A stretch of 64,000 bases of DNA, taken from Bacillota bacterium. GTDB taxonomy: Bacteria; Bacillota; Clostridia; Christensenellales; CAG-314. The notes beneath the pieces were generated by a model. The model was not told where the DNA came from and made no database searches. It worked only from the letters and a program-made list of their open reading frames with translations. Both the position numbers and the translations under genes were made by a program. Shown here piece after piece: positions 48,829 through 57,039 of this stretch (its first letter is position 1; each line of letters starts with the position of its first letter). The stretch lies in assembly GCA_023458375.1 (NCBI GenBank), contig JAEWZT010000007.1, positions 62,001 to 126,000 on the forward strand, given 5' to 3'.

Positions 48829-50376
48829 TTAGCTTAACGGATTTATTAACCCGCCGTTGATTAAATTATAGCATGTCATTTGCGCGCTTAATATAAACAG
48901 CGAAGCGGAAAAAGTAAAACTTTTGCCCTTGCTGCATGCCCAGCTAAAACCGCCGCCGCTAACCGTCAAGACAATGCTGCCGTAGTCCATAGTTGTAAAA
49001 ATGTTTTGTCCGGCGAAAACCGCAAGCCTGTCTAGCGTAACTTGCCGCGGATGGTCGTATTTGTTGTTTTCCCCCGCGCTGATTACCGCGTATTCGGGCT
49101 TGACTTTTTGCAAAAATTCCGCAGACGTTGATTCCGCGCCGCCATGGTGTCCCACTTTCAACACGCCGCAGTCGCCGTTCCAGCTAAAACCGTCGTTAAA
49201 GGTAAGTGCCGACAAGTTAAACATAAAGTTTTGCTCCGCCTTGTCGTCGGCGTCGCCCGTTAACAGTATTCTGTTTTCGCCGTAGCACAGCACCATAACG
49301 GGGGAGATATTATTTTTAGCTTTTGCCGTTGACAAACCGCTATACATTTCTTCGGCGGGGTTATACAGATAAATACGCCAGTTTTCCCCTTCTATCGTCA
49401 TACCTTGAAAATTGAAATATATTTCGCCGAAAGCGCTGCCCAGTTCTTGCTTTTCAAGGTAAACGGCTTGGGCGAAAGAAGCGTAAACGCCGGTGGAAAT
49501 CGTGGGAACATTTTCCCAGTTGCCCTGCGGGTTATTCATTCCGTATTGGACGACGTAACTTTTTAAAAGGTCGTTTTCATATTTACTGTATACGCGCGGC
49601 TGATAAACGTTGATTACGTCTATTTGAGTATTTTTGATTACCTCGTCTAAACTTCCGCAATGGTCGCTGTCGCAGTGGGTAAGCATTAGGTAATCTATGG
49701 TTACGTCCCCCTCGTATAGCGCCAAAAGATAGTTTGTAATGCCGCTTGCGACGGCGCTTCTGTTTTCGCCCCCGTCAATAAGCATTGTTTTTCCGTCGGG
49801 AAACTGAATAAAAATGCAGTCGCCCTGGCCTACGTCAATAAAGTGAATTTTTAATTCTCCGTCGGCAAAAAGCGGAAGGTTACCGTCCTCAAAGTTGCCC
49901 ACTCCGTATGTATAGTATTTAAATTCAAAGCCTTCTAAGGCGAAATCAAGGGGTTCTATGTCAAAGTAATACATTACCCCCGCGGCAAAAAGCACAAGGC
50001 AAAGCAAAACTATCAAAAGATTTAACCCCTTGCTACTCTTGCCTTTGTTTTTCTTTTTAGTCGCCACGCTTACGGCAACGCCTGCCGCGGCGACTTTTTT
50101 ACCAAACGAAAGCAGGTCTTCCGCCTGCTGGGAGGAACTTTTTACTTGCCTGCCGTTATTTTCTTCGGAAGCGCTTTTAGCCGCGCTTTGGGAAATAGCC
50201 CCCTTCCTTGCGGCGGTTTTTGCTGCGGAAGCTTTTTTAGAAGAAGAGCTTTGCGAAGATACCGTCGCTTTTTTTGCGCTTTTAGGCGCGGCGGTTTTCT
50301 TTGCGCCCTCTTTTACCGCTTTTTCCAATTTGTCCGCAATGGAAGAAAGAGGGTCTTTCTTCTTATTATTAGCCAT
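48829..50376 (-). CDS. ComEC/Rec2-like metallo-beta-lactamase-fold protein, membrane anchored
   Basis: A 515-residue protein. N-terminus about 1-115 is a Lys/Ala/Ser-rich low-complexity tail, one membrane helix at about 118-138 (LLIVLLCLVLFAAGVMYYF), then a metallo-beta-lactamase domain: IHFIDVGQGDCIFIQF, LTHCDSDHCGSLDEVI (THxDxDH), LLTGDADDKAEQNFM and VGHHGGAESTS. Related to the ComEC C-terminal hydrolase domain but without ComEC's channel; secreted-type relatives act on nucleotides or nucleic acid. The basic tail may bind DNA or RNA; this is inference. Confidence 0.85.
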   Translation of the reverse strand: MANNKKKDPLSSIADKLEKAVKEGAKKTAAPKSAKKATVSSQSSSSKKASAAKTAARKGAISQSAAKSASEENNGRQVKSSSQQAEDLLSFGKKVAAAGVAVSVATKKKNKGKSSKGLNLLIVLLCLVLFAAGVMYYFDIEPLDFALEGFEFKYYTYGVGNFEDGNLPLFADGELKIHFIDVGQGDCIFIQFPDGKTMLIDGGENRSAVASGITNYLLALYEGDVTIDYLMLTHCDSDHCGSLDEVIKNTQIDVINVYQPRVYSKYENDLLKSYVVQYGMNNPQGNWENVPTISTGVYASFAQAVYLEKQELGSAFGEIYFNFQGMTIEGENWRIYLYNPAEEMYSGLSTAKAKNNISPVMVLCYGENRILLTGDADDKAEQNFMFNLSALTFNDGFSWNGDCGVLKVGHHGGAESTSAEFLQKVKPEYAVISAGENNKYDHPRQVTLDRLAVFAGQNIFTTMDYGSIVLTVSGGGFSWACSKGKSFTFSASLFILSAQMTCYNLINGGLINPLS

Positions 50377-50397
50377 ATTCGCCTCCTTATTACGTAA

Positions 50398-51234
50398 TTA
50401 TTTTATGCCCAAAAGCTCTTTTATCTGCGGCATTTTTTCTTTCGCCGCCTTATATCCTTCTTGCGCCATTTCTTCAATATCCTGATTTACCGTCGTAGAC
50501 CTGAAACGCTTGACATCGGGAGTTATTACCACGTCGCTGTTTTGATATCCCTTATACGCCGTAGATTTCATGGCTATGCGCCAAGTGGCAAACATTACGT
50601 CGGTAAGCTTTATAGATTGCGTGCCCTCTCCGCGCGTGCTGTTTATGTCAACGCCTATTACCATTTCCGCCCCCATGAACCTTAACACGTCGGAGGGCAG
50701 GGTATTTAAAAGTCCGCCGTCAATAAAATACCGATCTTCCCTCTTAAAGGGCTGAAAAACGACGGGCGCGCAGCAGGAACACGCCACCGCCGAAGCGACA
50801 TCGCCGCTTTTGAATATTTCTTCCTGCCCCGTTTCAAGGTCAACGGCTACGCAGCGGAAAGGTATAAGCAGTTTGTCAAAGGTAACGTCGCCTATCATTG
50901 AGCGCACTAAGCCGTCAATATTTTTGGAGGGAGAGGGAAAAATTATAGAAGAACTCGTTCTTATTTGCCTGTCGGTAAAGGTTTTGCCGAAAGAAAGCAT
51001 TTGGCTTGAATTGTAGCCCGCACAGTAAAGCGCGCCCACAATACTCCCCGCCGAAGTGCCCGAAACGAAGTCAAAAATAATGTTTTCTTCTTCAAAGGCG
51101 CGCAAAGCGCCTATGTGGGTAAAGCCGCGTGCGCCGCCCCCCGCAAAGGCAATGCCTGTTTTAAATTTAAGTTTCCGTTTTTGAATTTCCTGCGTTTTTA
51201 AAGGCGTTTGCTTGTGCTTGAAAAAAAATGCCAT
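50398..51234 (-). CDS. Patatin-like phospholipase
   Basis: A 278-residue protein: GIAFAGGGARGFTHIGALRA (oxyanion loop), FVSGTSAGSIVGALYCAG (nucleophile Ser) and RYFIDGGLLNTLP (catalytic Asp). Cytoplasmic serine acyl hydrolase. Divergent from a TtcA-like gene. Substrate not known. Confidence 0.92.
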   Translation of the reverse strand: MAFFFKHKQTPLKTQEIQKRKLKFKTGIAFAGGGARGFTHIGALRAFEEENIIFDFVSGTSAGSIVGALYCAGYNSSQMLSFGKTFTDRQIRTSSSIIFPSPSKNIDGLVRSMIGDVTFDKLLIPFRCVAVDLETGQEEIFKSGDVASAVACSCCAPVVFQPFKREDRYFIDGGLLNTLPSDVLRFMGAEMVIGVDINSTRGEGTQSIKLTDVMFATWRIAMKSTAYKGYQNSDVVITPDVKRFRSTTVNQDIEEMAQEGYKAAKEKMPQIKELLGIK

Positions 51235-51342
51235 AAATATAAGCTCCTAATAAAGCTTATTATATATCATTTGAGACTTAATTGTCCATACTTTTTGTTT
51301 ACAACGAAAGGCGGGGCGGTTATAATAAAAAAAGAGGTAAAA

Positions 51343-52107
51343 ATGACTATCCAACAGTTGCTTGCCCCATTTAGAAAAGCGGTGGTTGATTACGATATGA
51401 TACAAGAGGGCGACAAAATCGCAGTGGGAGTGTCGGGAGGAAAGGACAGCCTTACCCTTTTGGCGCTTTTGGCGGCGTACAGGCGCTTTTCGCCGCAAAG
51501 ATTTGATATTATAGCCTTAACCGTTGACTTAGGCTTTAAGGGTGCAGATTTTTCTCAAATAGAAAATTACTGCAAAGAGCTTAACGTAGAGTTTTATCTT
51601 GAAAAAACTACCATTGCGGAAGCTTTGGCGGCAAAATGCCCACAAAACCCTTGCAGTCTCTGCTCAAAAATGAGGCGCGGCGCTTTAAACACGTTGCTTG
51701 TTCAAAAAGGCTGCAACAAGCTTGCGTTGGGACATCACGCCGACGACGTAATTGAAACGTTTTTCCTTTCGCTGTGCTACGAGGGGCGGCTTTCCACCTT
51801 TGCGCCCATCAGCTATATGTCGCGCACAAAAGTTTCGGTAATACGCCCCATGGTTTATATTTACGAAGGCGACATAGCCGCATACGCCAAAAAACTTCCC
51901 GTTTTGCATAACCCCTGCCCCGCCGATAAACACACCCGGCGCGAATATATGAAAAGTTTAATAAAAAATATTCAAAAGGACATACCTTCCGCAAAAGACA
52001 GAATCAAGGGGGCGATTATGAGCCCCGACCGATACAACTTATGGGACGGCGTTACGCAAAAATACCACAGGCAAATAGAGGGAAATGAAGATGGCGAAGT
52101 TGAATAA
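51343..52107 (+). CDS. TtcA-like tRNA thiolation/2-thiocytidine enzyme
   Basis: A 254-residue PP-loop ATPase: AVGVSGGKDSLTLLALLAAY, NPCSLCSKMRRGALNTL (CxxC for [Fe-S] or sulfur transfer), LGHHADDVIETFFLSLCY and LHNPCPADKHTRREYM. Family members thiolate tRNA C32. ATG 51343 with AAAGAGGTAAAA is chosen over an upstream frame. The 3' end overlaps a small gene by 17 bp. Confidence 0.85.
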   Translation: MTIQQLLAPFRKAVVDYDMIQEGDKIAVGVSGGKDSLTLLALLAAYRRFSPQRFDIIALTVDLGFKGADFSQIENYCKELNVEFYLEKTTIAEALAAKCPQNPCSLCSKMRRGALNTLLVQKGCNKLALGHHADDVIETFFLSLCYEGRLSTFAPISYMSRTKVSVIRPMVYIYEGDIAAYAKKLPVLHNPCPADKHTRREYMKSLIKNIQKDIPSAKDRIKGAIMSPDRYNLWDGVTQKYHRQIEGNEDGEVE

Positions 52108-52258
52108 TTTGCTTAAAGGCGGTTATGTGAGTAGATATGCGCAGTTTGAAAGTGAAAGGCTAATGTGCCGAGAATACCGGCAGGAAGATTTGAAAACGTT
52201 GGTTGAATCACCGTCAATGCTAAAACCCGTTACAACTTCGTTTAATTTTAAGGCATAG
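52091..52258 (+). pseudogene. Small frame, possible remnant of an acetyltransferase
   Basis: A 55-codon frame starting at ATG 52091 behind GAGGGAAATGAAG and ending TAG. FESERLMCREYRQEDLKTLV resembles the N-terminal pattern of GNAT acetyltransferases (E-T-E-R-L-x-L-R-x-x-x-x-E-D-x-x-x-L), but no acetyl-CoA motif follows. It may be a truncated remnant or a short independent protein. Weak evidence. Confidence 0.28.
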
Positions 52259-52432
52259 TTCATTTTTCAAAGCTCCAACAAAATTATCTATTTTCCTATC
52301 GGCGTCATTATATCAAAAGCTGCTTTGTTAAGTCAATAACCTCTTTGCCAACCCCTCTTTTAAGGGGCGTTCTAAGTTACATTTTCCGACAATATACTAC
52401 TATACTGACCAAGGTGAGGGAGCAAATCAACC

Positions 52433-52693
52433 GTGAAGCAGTATATAGCCGACAGGACCCTTTCTATCGCGGACTTTATTATTGACAGAAGGTCCACTTT
52501 AAGAACCGCCGCAAAATATTTCGCAGTCAGCAAAAGCACGGCGCACAAAGACGTAGCCGAACGTCTGCCCCATATAGATTTTACGCGGCATTTAATGGTC
52601 AAGGAAGTGCTCAACGAAAACTTTGAACAAAGGCACATCAGGGGCGGCAAGGCAACAAAAGAGAAATACCTCCAACAAAAAGGGCTGTATTAA
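52433..52693 (+). CDS. spoIIID: SpoIIID sporulation regulator
   Basis: An 86-residue helix-turn-helix protein: RTLSIADFIIDRRSTLRTAA, KYFAVSKSTAHKDVAERLP, RHLMVKEVLNENFEQRHIRG and KYLQQKGLY. This is the SpoIIID family, which tunes mother-cell sporulation genes with sigma-E. GTG 52433 start, with GGTGAGGGAG upstream. A strong terminator overlaps its stop. One of the main arguments for a spore-forming host. Confidence 0.95.
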   Translation: MKQYIADRTLSIADFIIDRRSTLRTAAKYFAVSKSTAHKDVAERLPHIDFTRHLMVKEVLNENFEQRHIRGGKATKEKYLQQKGLY

Positions 52694-52703
52694 CAGCCCT
52701 TTT
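52677..52703 (+). terminator. Intrinsic terminator of spoIIID
   Basis: AAAAAGGGCTGT (52677-52688) pairs with ACAGCCCTTTT (52693-52703); the stop TAA lies in the loop. Good stem followed by AACTACGTTTTA. Confidence 0.75.
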
Positions 52704-52793
52704 AACTACGTTTTATTGTTTTAAATATGACTAAAAACAGCGGGAATACTCAGTTTTTACGAAAAAAAGCAAATATCGCAATTGAACTAATAA

Positions 52794-53912
52794 TTAAACT
52801 TTTAAGCCCTTGCTTATGACATAGGGCAGGTTATAGCTCCCCCTTAAAACGTTGTCCTTTCCTACGACGACGTTTTTGTCAAGCAGGCAATACTCCATAA
52901 CGCAATTTTCCCCGATAAAACCGTTTTGCATAACGATGCAGTTTTTTAGCACCGCCCCGTCGCTGATGATTACGTCGCGGAAAAGCAGGCAGTTTTCCAC
53001 CACGCCTCTAATTTCGCAGCCGTCGGCAATTCGGCTGTTTAACACCTTTGCCTGCTTAAAAAACTTTGTGGGGGCGGAATCTTTAACCTTTGTATAAACG
53101 GGGCGGTAAGGCGCGCCGAAAAAAGCGTTATTAACGCCTCTGTCAAGTAAGCTCATATTTGCAGAAAAATACCTCGGCAAAGAATCTATAAAATAGAACA
53201 GCCCCTCATACCTAAAACCGCCGATTTTTAAATGTTTGATATTTTTACCTATAATGTCATGCTGAAAATCTCTTTGACCGCGCGAAACGGCGTTGTTTAT
53301 AAGCCTTATTAAAAGCTCGCGTTTAAGTATTATAATATTTAAGTTGGCAAGCGCCCTCCCCTCTTCCATGCGGTGCACCAAAAGCCCCGTTACGTTGTCG
53401 TTTGCGTCTACTTCCAGACAGGATTTATGCGAGGCGAGCGCCTTATCAAAATACATTTCCTTGTAGGCAAGGGTAATATCGTTGCCTTTGGCGATATGGT
53501 AATTAAACATTTCGTTAAAATCCATATTAAAAACGCAGTCGCCGTCGCAAAGCAGCACATATTCCTCTTCTGAGCGGTTGATAAAGTTTATAGAAGAAGA
53601 AAGTGCGTCAAGCCTATTGGCATGCGAATTGCCCGACTGATTAAAACTGTGCGGCGGCAAAAGATAAAGCCCGCCCGTGCGCCGCGCTAAATCCCAATCT
53701 TTACCCCCTTCAAGGTGGTCCATTAAAGACTGGTAGTTTGCACGGGTAGCAACACCCACTTTAAATATGCCGCTGTTTACCATTGAGGACAGGGGAAAGT
53801 CAATTATTCTGTAACGCCCGCCGAAAGGAACGCTCGCCAATGTGCGCTTTACGGTAAGCTCGGGCAGCAGTTCGTCGTGAATATTTGCAAAAATCATACC
53901 TACTGCATCCAT
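52794..53912 (-). CDS. glgD: Glucose-1-phosphate adenylyltransferase-like GlgD subunit
   Basis: A 372-residue nucleotidyltransferase-fold protein: PFGGRYRIIDFPLSSMVNSG, DWDLARRTGGLYLLPP, EEYVLLCDGDCVFNMDF and a left-handed beta-helix C-terminus (NGFIGENCVMEYCLLDK). The catalytic loop is weaker than in GlgC, as usual for GlgD. ATG 53912 with GGAGGATAACTGAT and one base past the glgC stop is preferred to a start six codons up. GlgC/GlgD form the active heterotetramer for glycogen synthesis. Confidence 0.94.
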   Translation of the reverse strand: MDAVGMIFANIHDELLPELTVKRTLASVPFGGRYRIIDFPLSSMVNSGIFKVGVATRANYQSLMDHLEGGKDWDLARRTGGLYLLPPHSFNQSGNSHANRLDALSSSINFINRSEEEYVLLCDGDCVFNMDFNEMFNYHIAKGNDITLAYKEMYFDKALASHKSCLEVDANDNVTGLLVHRMEEGRALANLNIIILKRELLIRLINNAVSRGQRDFQHDIIGKNIKHLKIGGFRYEGLFYFIDSLPRYFSANMSLLDRGVNNAFFGAPYRPVYTKVKDSAPTKFFKQAKVLNSRIADGCEIRGVVENCLLFRDVIISDGAVLKNCIVMQNGFIGENCVMEYCLLDKNVVVGKDNVLRGSYNLPYVISKGLKV

Positions 53913-53913
53913 A

Positions 53914-55098
53914 TCAGTTATCCTCCTCAACGGTTCCGCTTGCGACGACGGAATTTTCCCTTACGCGGCAGCCCCTTGCAACCACGGTAAGCCCTTTTTC
54001 GCTTGTTTTAGGGCTTCCGACGCAGGCGCCTTCGCCTATCTGCGCCTGTTCGTCAATTATGCAGTAATTTATTTTGGCGTTTCTGCCCACCTTTACGCCT
54101 TCAAAAAGCACGCTGTCAATAACTTCCGCGCCCTCTTCAACAACTACTTCTTTTCCGATAACGCTATTGATTACGCTTCCCTCAATCAAGCTGCCGCCCC
54201 CCGAAATACTGTTTTTAAGCGAGCAGTTTTTGCCTGTTAAGATAGTTGAAGACATAGTGTTGCGCGAGTGAATGCGCCAAGAGTAGTCAAAAATATCAAA
54301 GGCGGGGGTATCGCCAAGTAAGTCCATATTGGCTTCCCAAAGACTTTCTAACGTGCCAACGTCTTTCCAGTAGCCGCTGAACTTATAAGCAAACATTCTT
54401 TTGCCCTCTTTAAGCATTTTTGGAATAATATTTTTGCCGAAGTCGTAAGAAGAAGACGGGTCTGCGGCGTCCTCCGTCAGGTATTTTTCAAGAGCTTCAA
54501 AATTAAAAATATATACACCCATAGAAGCTAAGTCGCTTTTGGGTTTTTTGGGCTTTTCTTCAAAAGCCGTTATGCGCCCCTCGTCGTCCGCCGTCATTAT
54601 GCCAAAACGCGAGGCTTCGTTTAGCGGCACCTTAATTGCGGCTATGGTTATGTCGGCGTTTGAGGCGGCATGGAAATCTTTCATTAAGGAATAGTCCATA
54701 TTGTAGATATGGTCGCCCGACAGAATAAGAACGTATTGAGGGTTGTAGCGGCGCACAAAATGCAGGTTTTGATAAATGGCGTTTGCCGTGCCCTTATACC
54801 AGTCGCTGTTGCCCTTTGCCTGATAGGGCGGCAAAACGAAGACGCCGCCGTTAAGCCTGTCTAAGTCCCATGGCTGTCCGTTGCCTATATATTCGTTTAA
54901 TATCAAGGGCTGATACTGCGTCAAAACCCCTACGGTATCTATCTGGGAGTTTATGCAGTTGCTTAAAGTGAAGTCAATTATGCGGTATTTCCCGCCGAAA
55001 CTCACCGCGGGCTTCGCGACGTTATTTGTCAAAGAGTAGAGCCTGCTCCCCTGCCCGCCCGCAAGCAGCATGGCAATTATCTGTTTTTTGTAAGGCAT
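53914..55098 (-). CDS. glgC: Glucose-1-phosphate adenylyltransferase GlgC
   Basis: A 394-residue enzyme: IAMLLAGGQGSRLYSLT, GKYRIIDFTLSNCINSQID, GNGQPWDLDRLNGGVFVL, VLILSGDHIYNMDYSLM and a beta-helix C-terminus. Makes ADP-glucose for glycogen. glgD follows with a one-base gap; deoC is upstream in the same direction. Glycogen branching and synthase genes are not in the window. Confidence 0.96.
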   Translation of the reverse strand: MPYKKQIIAMLLAGGQGSRLYSLTNNVAKPAVSFGGKYRIIDFTLSNCINSQIDTVGVLTQYQPLILNEYIGNGQPWDLDRLNGGVFVLPPYQAKGNSDWYKGTANAIYQNLHFVRRYNPQYVLILSGDHIYNMDYSLMKDFHAASNADITIAAIKVPLNEASRFGIMTADDEGRITAFEEKPKKPKSDLASMGVYIFNFEALEKYLTEDAADPSSSYDFGKNIIPKMLKEGKRMFAYKFSGYWKDVGTLESLWEANMDLLGDTPAFDIFDYSWRIHSRNTMSSTILTGKNCSLKNSISGGGSLIEGSVINSVIGKEVVVEEGAEVIDSVLFEGVKVGRNAKINYCIIDEQAQIGEGACVGSPKTSEKGLTVVARGCRVRENSVVASGTVEEDN

Positions 55099-55112
55099 TT
55101 TTGTACTTTCCT

Positions 55113-55760
55113 TTATGTTACTATTTCTTTGGCTTTGCTCGTGCCTATGCGCTCCGCCCCCGCCTTTACCAGTTCAAGGGCTTGCTCAAAAGTTTTTATG
55201 CCGCCCGCCGCTTTAATCTTAACGTTGCTGCCCTTTAAAGCTTGCGCCATAATCTGCACATTTTTAACCGTTGCGCCGTGGAAAGAAAAACCCGTGCTTG
55301 TTTTAATAAACTGCGCGCCGCCCAAGCGGACAGCCTCGCAAGCCTGCTCAATTTGGTTTTCTGTCAAAAGGCACTCTTCTACAATAACTTTTATGGTTTT
55401 TCCGTAGGCGGCTTTGACAACCGCCTCAATTTCTCCCTTAATTTTGTCAAAACGGTTTTGCTTGGCGTCGCTTAAATTGACGACGAAATCCACCTCGTCG
55501 GCGCCCATTTTTATAGCGTCTTTGACTTCAAAAACCTTTGAGGAAACGCTGCTTTCACCCAAAGGAAAGCCCGCTACCGTGCAGATTTTTATGTCGCTGT
55601 TTTTTAGCAGACTGCAAGCTAACGGGACAAAATGGGGCATAATGCATACCGCCGCAAAGCGATACTTTGCCGCTTCAAGGCAAAGCGAGTAAATCTCGCT
55701 TTCCGTCGCGGGTTTTAACAGAGTGCTGTCAATTAAAGAAGCTAATTGCTCTTTTTCCAT
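55113..55760 (-). CDS. deoC: Deoxyribose-phosphate aldolase
   Basis: A 215-residue class I aldolase: IDSTLLKPATESEIYSLC, AGFPLGESSVSSKVFEVKDA, DEVDFVVNLSDAKQ, QFIKTSTGFSFHGATV (Schiff-base Lys) and IKAAGGIKTFEQALELV. Splits deoxyribose-5-phosphate. Upstream of glgC with a 14-bp gap. Confidence 0.95.
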   Translation of the reverse strand: MEKEQLASLIDSTLLKPATESEIYSLCLEAAKYRFAAVCIMPHFVPLACSLLKNSDIKICTVAGFPLGESSVSSKVFEVKDAIKMGADEVDFVVNLSDAKQNRFDKIKGEIEAVVKAAYGKTIKVIVEECLLTENQIEQACEAVRLGGAQFIKTSTGFSFHGATVKNVQIMAQALKGSNVKIKAAGGIKTFEQALELVKAGAERIGTSKAKEIVT

Positions 55761-55868
55761 ATCCTTTTCCTTTACAAAAAAAGTGTAGCATAACGCTATG
55801 CCCTTGTCAATACGGATAATTACGGCCTCTTTAAAAGAAAACGCAATAAAAAAGCAAAAGCCGCAAAA

Positions 55869-56054
55869 TTATTCAAGCCGAATAAGGTTTCCCTTTTCGT
55901 CTATTTCGTAAAAAACATATTCTTCCTTTTTGGCACGGCTGTATTTAAGGCTTTTTTTATTTTTTATAAACAGCACCAGATGATATATCAAGTAAGCTAA
56001 AAAGGGCAGCATTAAAAGAACGCAAACCAACACAAAAACTTCAAGACCCTGCAT
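55869..56054 (-). CDS. Small single-span membrane protein
   Basis: A 61-residue frame from ATG 56054 (GGAGGGAAAAGTT): MQGLEVFVLVCVLLMLPFLA and on to YHLVLFI form one or two membrane segments. A basic stretch (KNKKSLKYSRAKKEEYV) and a short cytosolic tail follow. No family recognised. Confidence 0.6.
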   Translation of the reverse strand: MQGLEVFVLVCVLLMLPFLAYLIYHLVLFIKNKKSLKYSRAKKEEYVFYEIDEKGNLIRLE

Positions 56055-56221
56055 AACTTTTCCCTCCGTTAAGGTAATTTTACATAGCGTATACAAAAGA
56101 GAAAAGTAAAAAAACGCTTGAAAAAAGCATAAAACAACGAAAAATACTCATATTAAAACCAAATATAACCCCATTAAAAACTTTTTATTTAATGGAAAAT
56201 CCCTAAAAAGGAGTAAAACGT

Positions 56222-56776
56222 ATGAAAAAGCTTATATTTTCTTTGTCGTTATTGATGCTCTGCCTTTGTTTAATCCCCACGGCGGCGGCGCTTGCAGACG
56301 AAAAATGCGGGGAACGGGGCTGCGAAAGAGGCTGCGGGCAGGAAATTTGCGAGCAAATAAAGACTATGGATAACGTAGCCGACTGCCGCATGGCGCTTCT
56401 TCACAGGCATGTCTTTATAGCGGTTAAAACAAAGGGCATCACAACTTCCACTTCAAATAAAAAGCTTGTGGAAAACATTAAGACAAAGGTAATGGAAATC
56501 TGCCCCGACATTGCGGAAATTTACGTCAGCACTTCCGTTAAAGCATTTACGGCGATTGAAGACATAAATAACAGAAAAGAGCTTAAAGAGCTGCTAAGCC
56601 TTTTCGGGGTAAAGTTTGAGGACTTTATGCCCAAGCGCGAACCGCGCAGAGACAAAGAAGAATCAAGCGCCCCTTCTGCCGCCGTTACCTTTAAGCCCCC
56701 TATAAAACTGCCCTATAAAGACGGCGACAAGAGGGATTTTAAAGACATTATTCCTAAACCACTGAATATCGCGTAA
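56222..56776 (+). CDS. YhcN/YlaJ-like spore lipoprotein
   Basis: A 184-residue secreted protein: signal IFSLSLLMLCLCLIPTAAAL, then a Cys-rich start (CGERGCERGCGQEICEQIK) and a YhcN/YlaJ-like domain (VADCRMALLHRHVFIAVK, ICPDIAEIYVSTSVKAFTAI), ending with a Pro/Lys-rich tail. It lacks a clean lipobox. Family members are inner-coat or germination-related spore lipoproteins. ATG 56222 behind AAAAGGAGTAAAACGT. Confidence 0.65.
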   Translation: MKKLIFSLSLLMLCLCLIPTAAALADEKCGERGCERGCGQEICEQIKTMDNVADCRMALLHRHVFIAVKTKGITTSTSNKKLVENIKTKVMEICPDIAEIYVSTSVKAFTAIEDINNRKELKELLSLFGVKFEDFMPKREPRRDKEESSAPSAAVTFKPPIKLPYKDGDKRDFKDIIPKPLNIA

Positions 56777-56915
56777 CTTATCTGTTGTGTTTTAAAAAGC
56801 ATTCCCTAAATATGTTTTAGAAATATCAAACTTTTTTAATAGATAGGATTTTTTGAAAAGATTTTAAAAAAGTTATTCGTGCAATTTGTAAAGCAGACAT
56901 CAAAACAAATGGTTT

Positions 56916-56941
56916 AGAGCCGATAATTTCGGCTCTTTTTA
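56916..56941 (+). terminator. Intrinsic terminator after the YhcN-like gene
   Basis: AGAGCCGA (56916-56923) pairs with TCGGCTCT (56929-56936), followed by TTTTATT. Serves the plus-strand gene ending at 56776. Confidence 0.7.
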
Positions 56942-56944
56942 TTG

Positions 56945-56974
56945 AAAAAAAAATAAACCCGCGTAAGCGGATTT
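56945..56974 (-). terminator. Intrinsic terminator of the MreB-EAL operon
   Basis: On the minus strand AAATCCGC (56974-56967) pairs with GCGGGTTT (56962-56955) across TTAC, followed by ATTTTTTTTT. It lies just past the EAL gene stop and probably ends the riboswitch-controlled operon. Confidence 0.7.
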
Positions 56975-57039
56975 AATGGTGTATTTGGAAAAATGTCAGA
57001 TATTAAATAATAGAAGTTTTACACACGCCGCGTAAAAAA

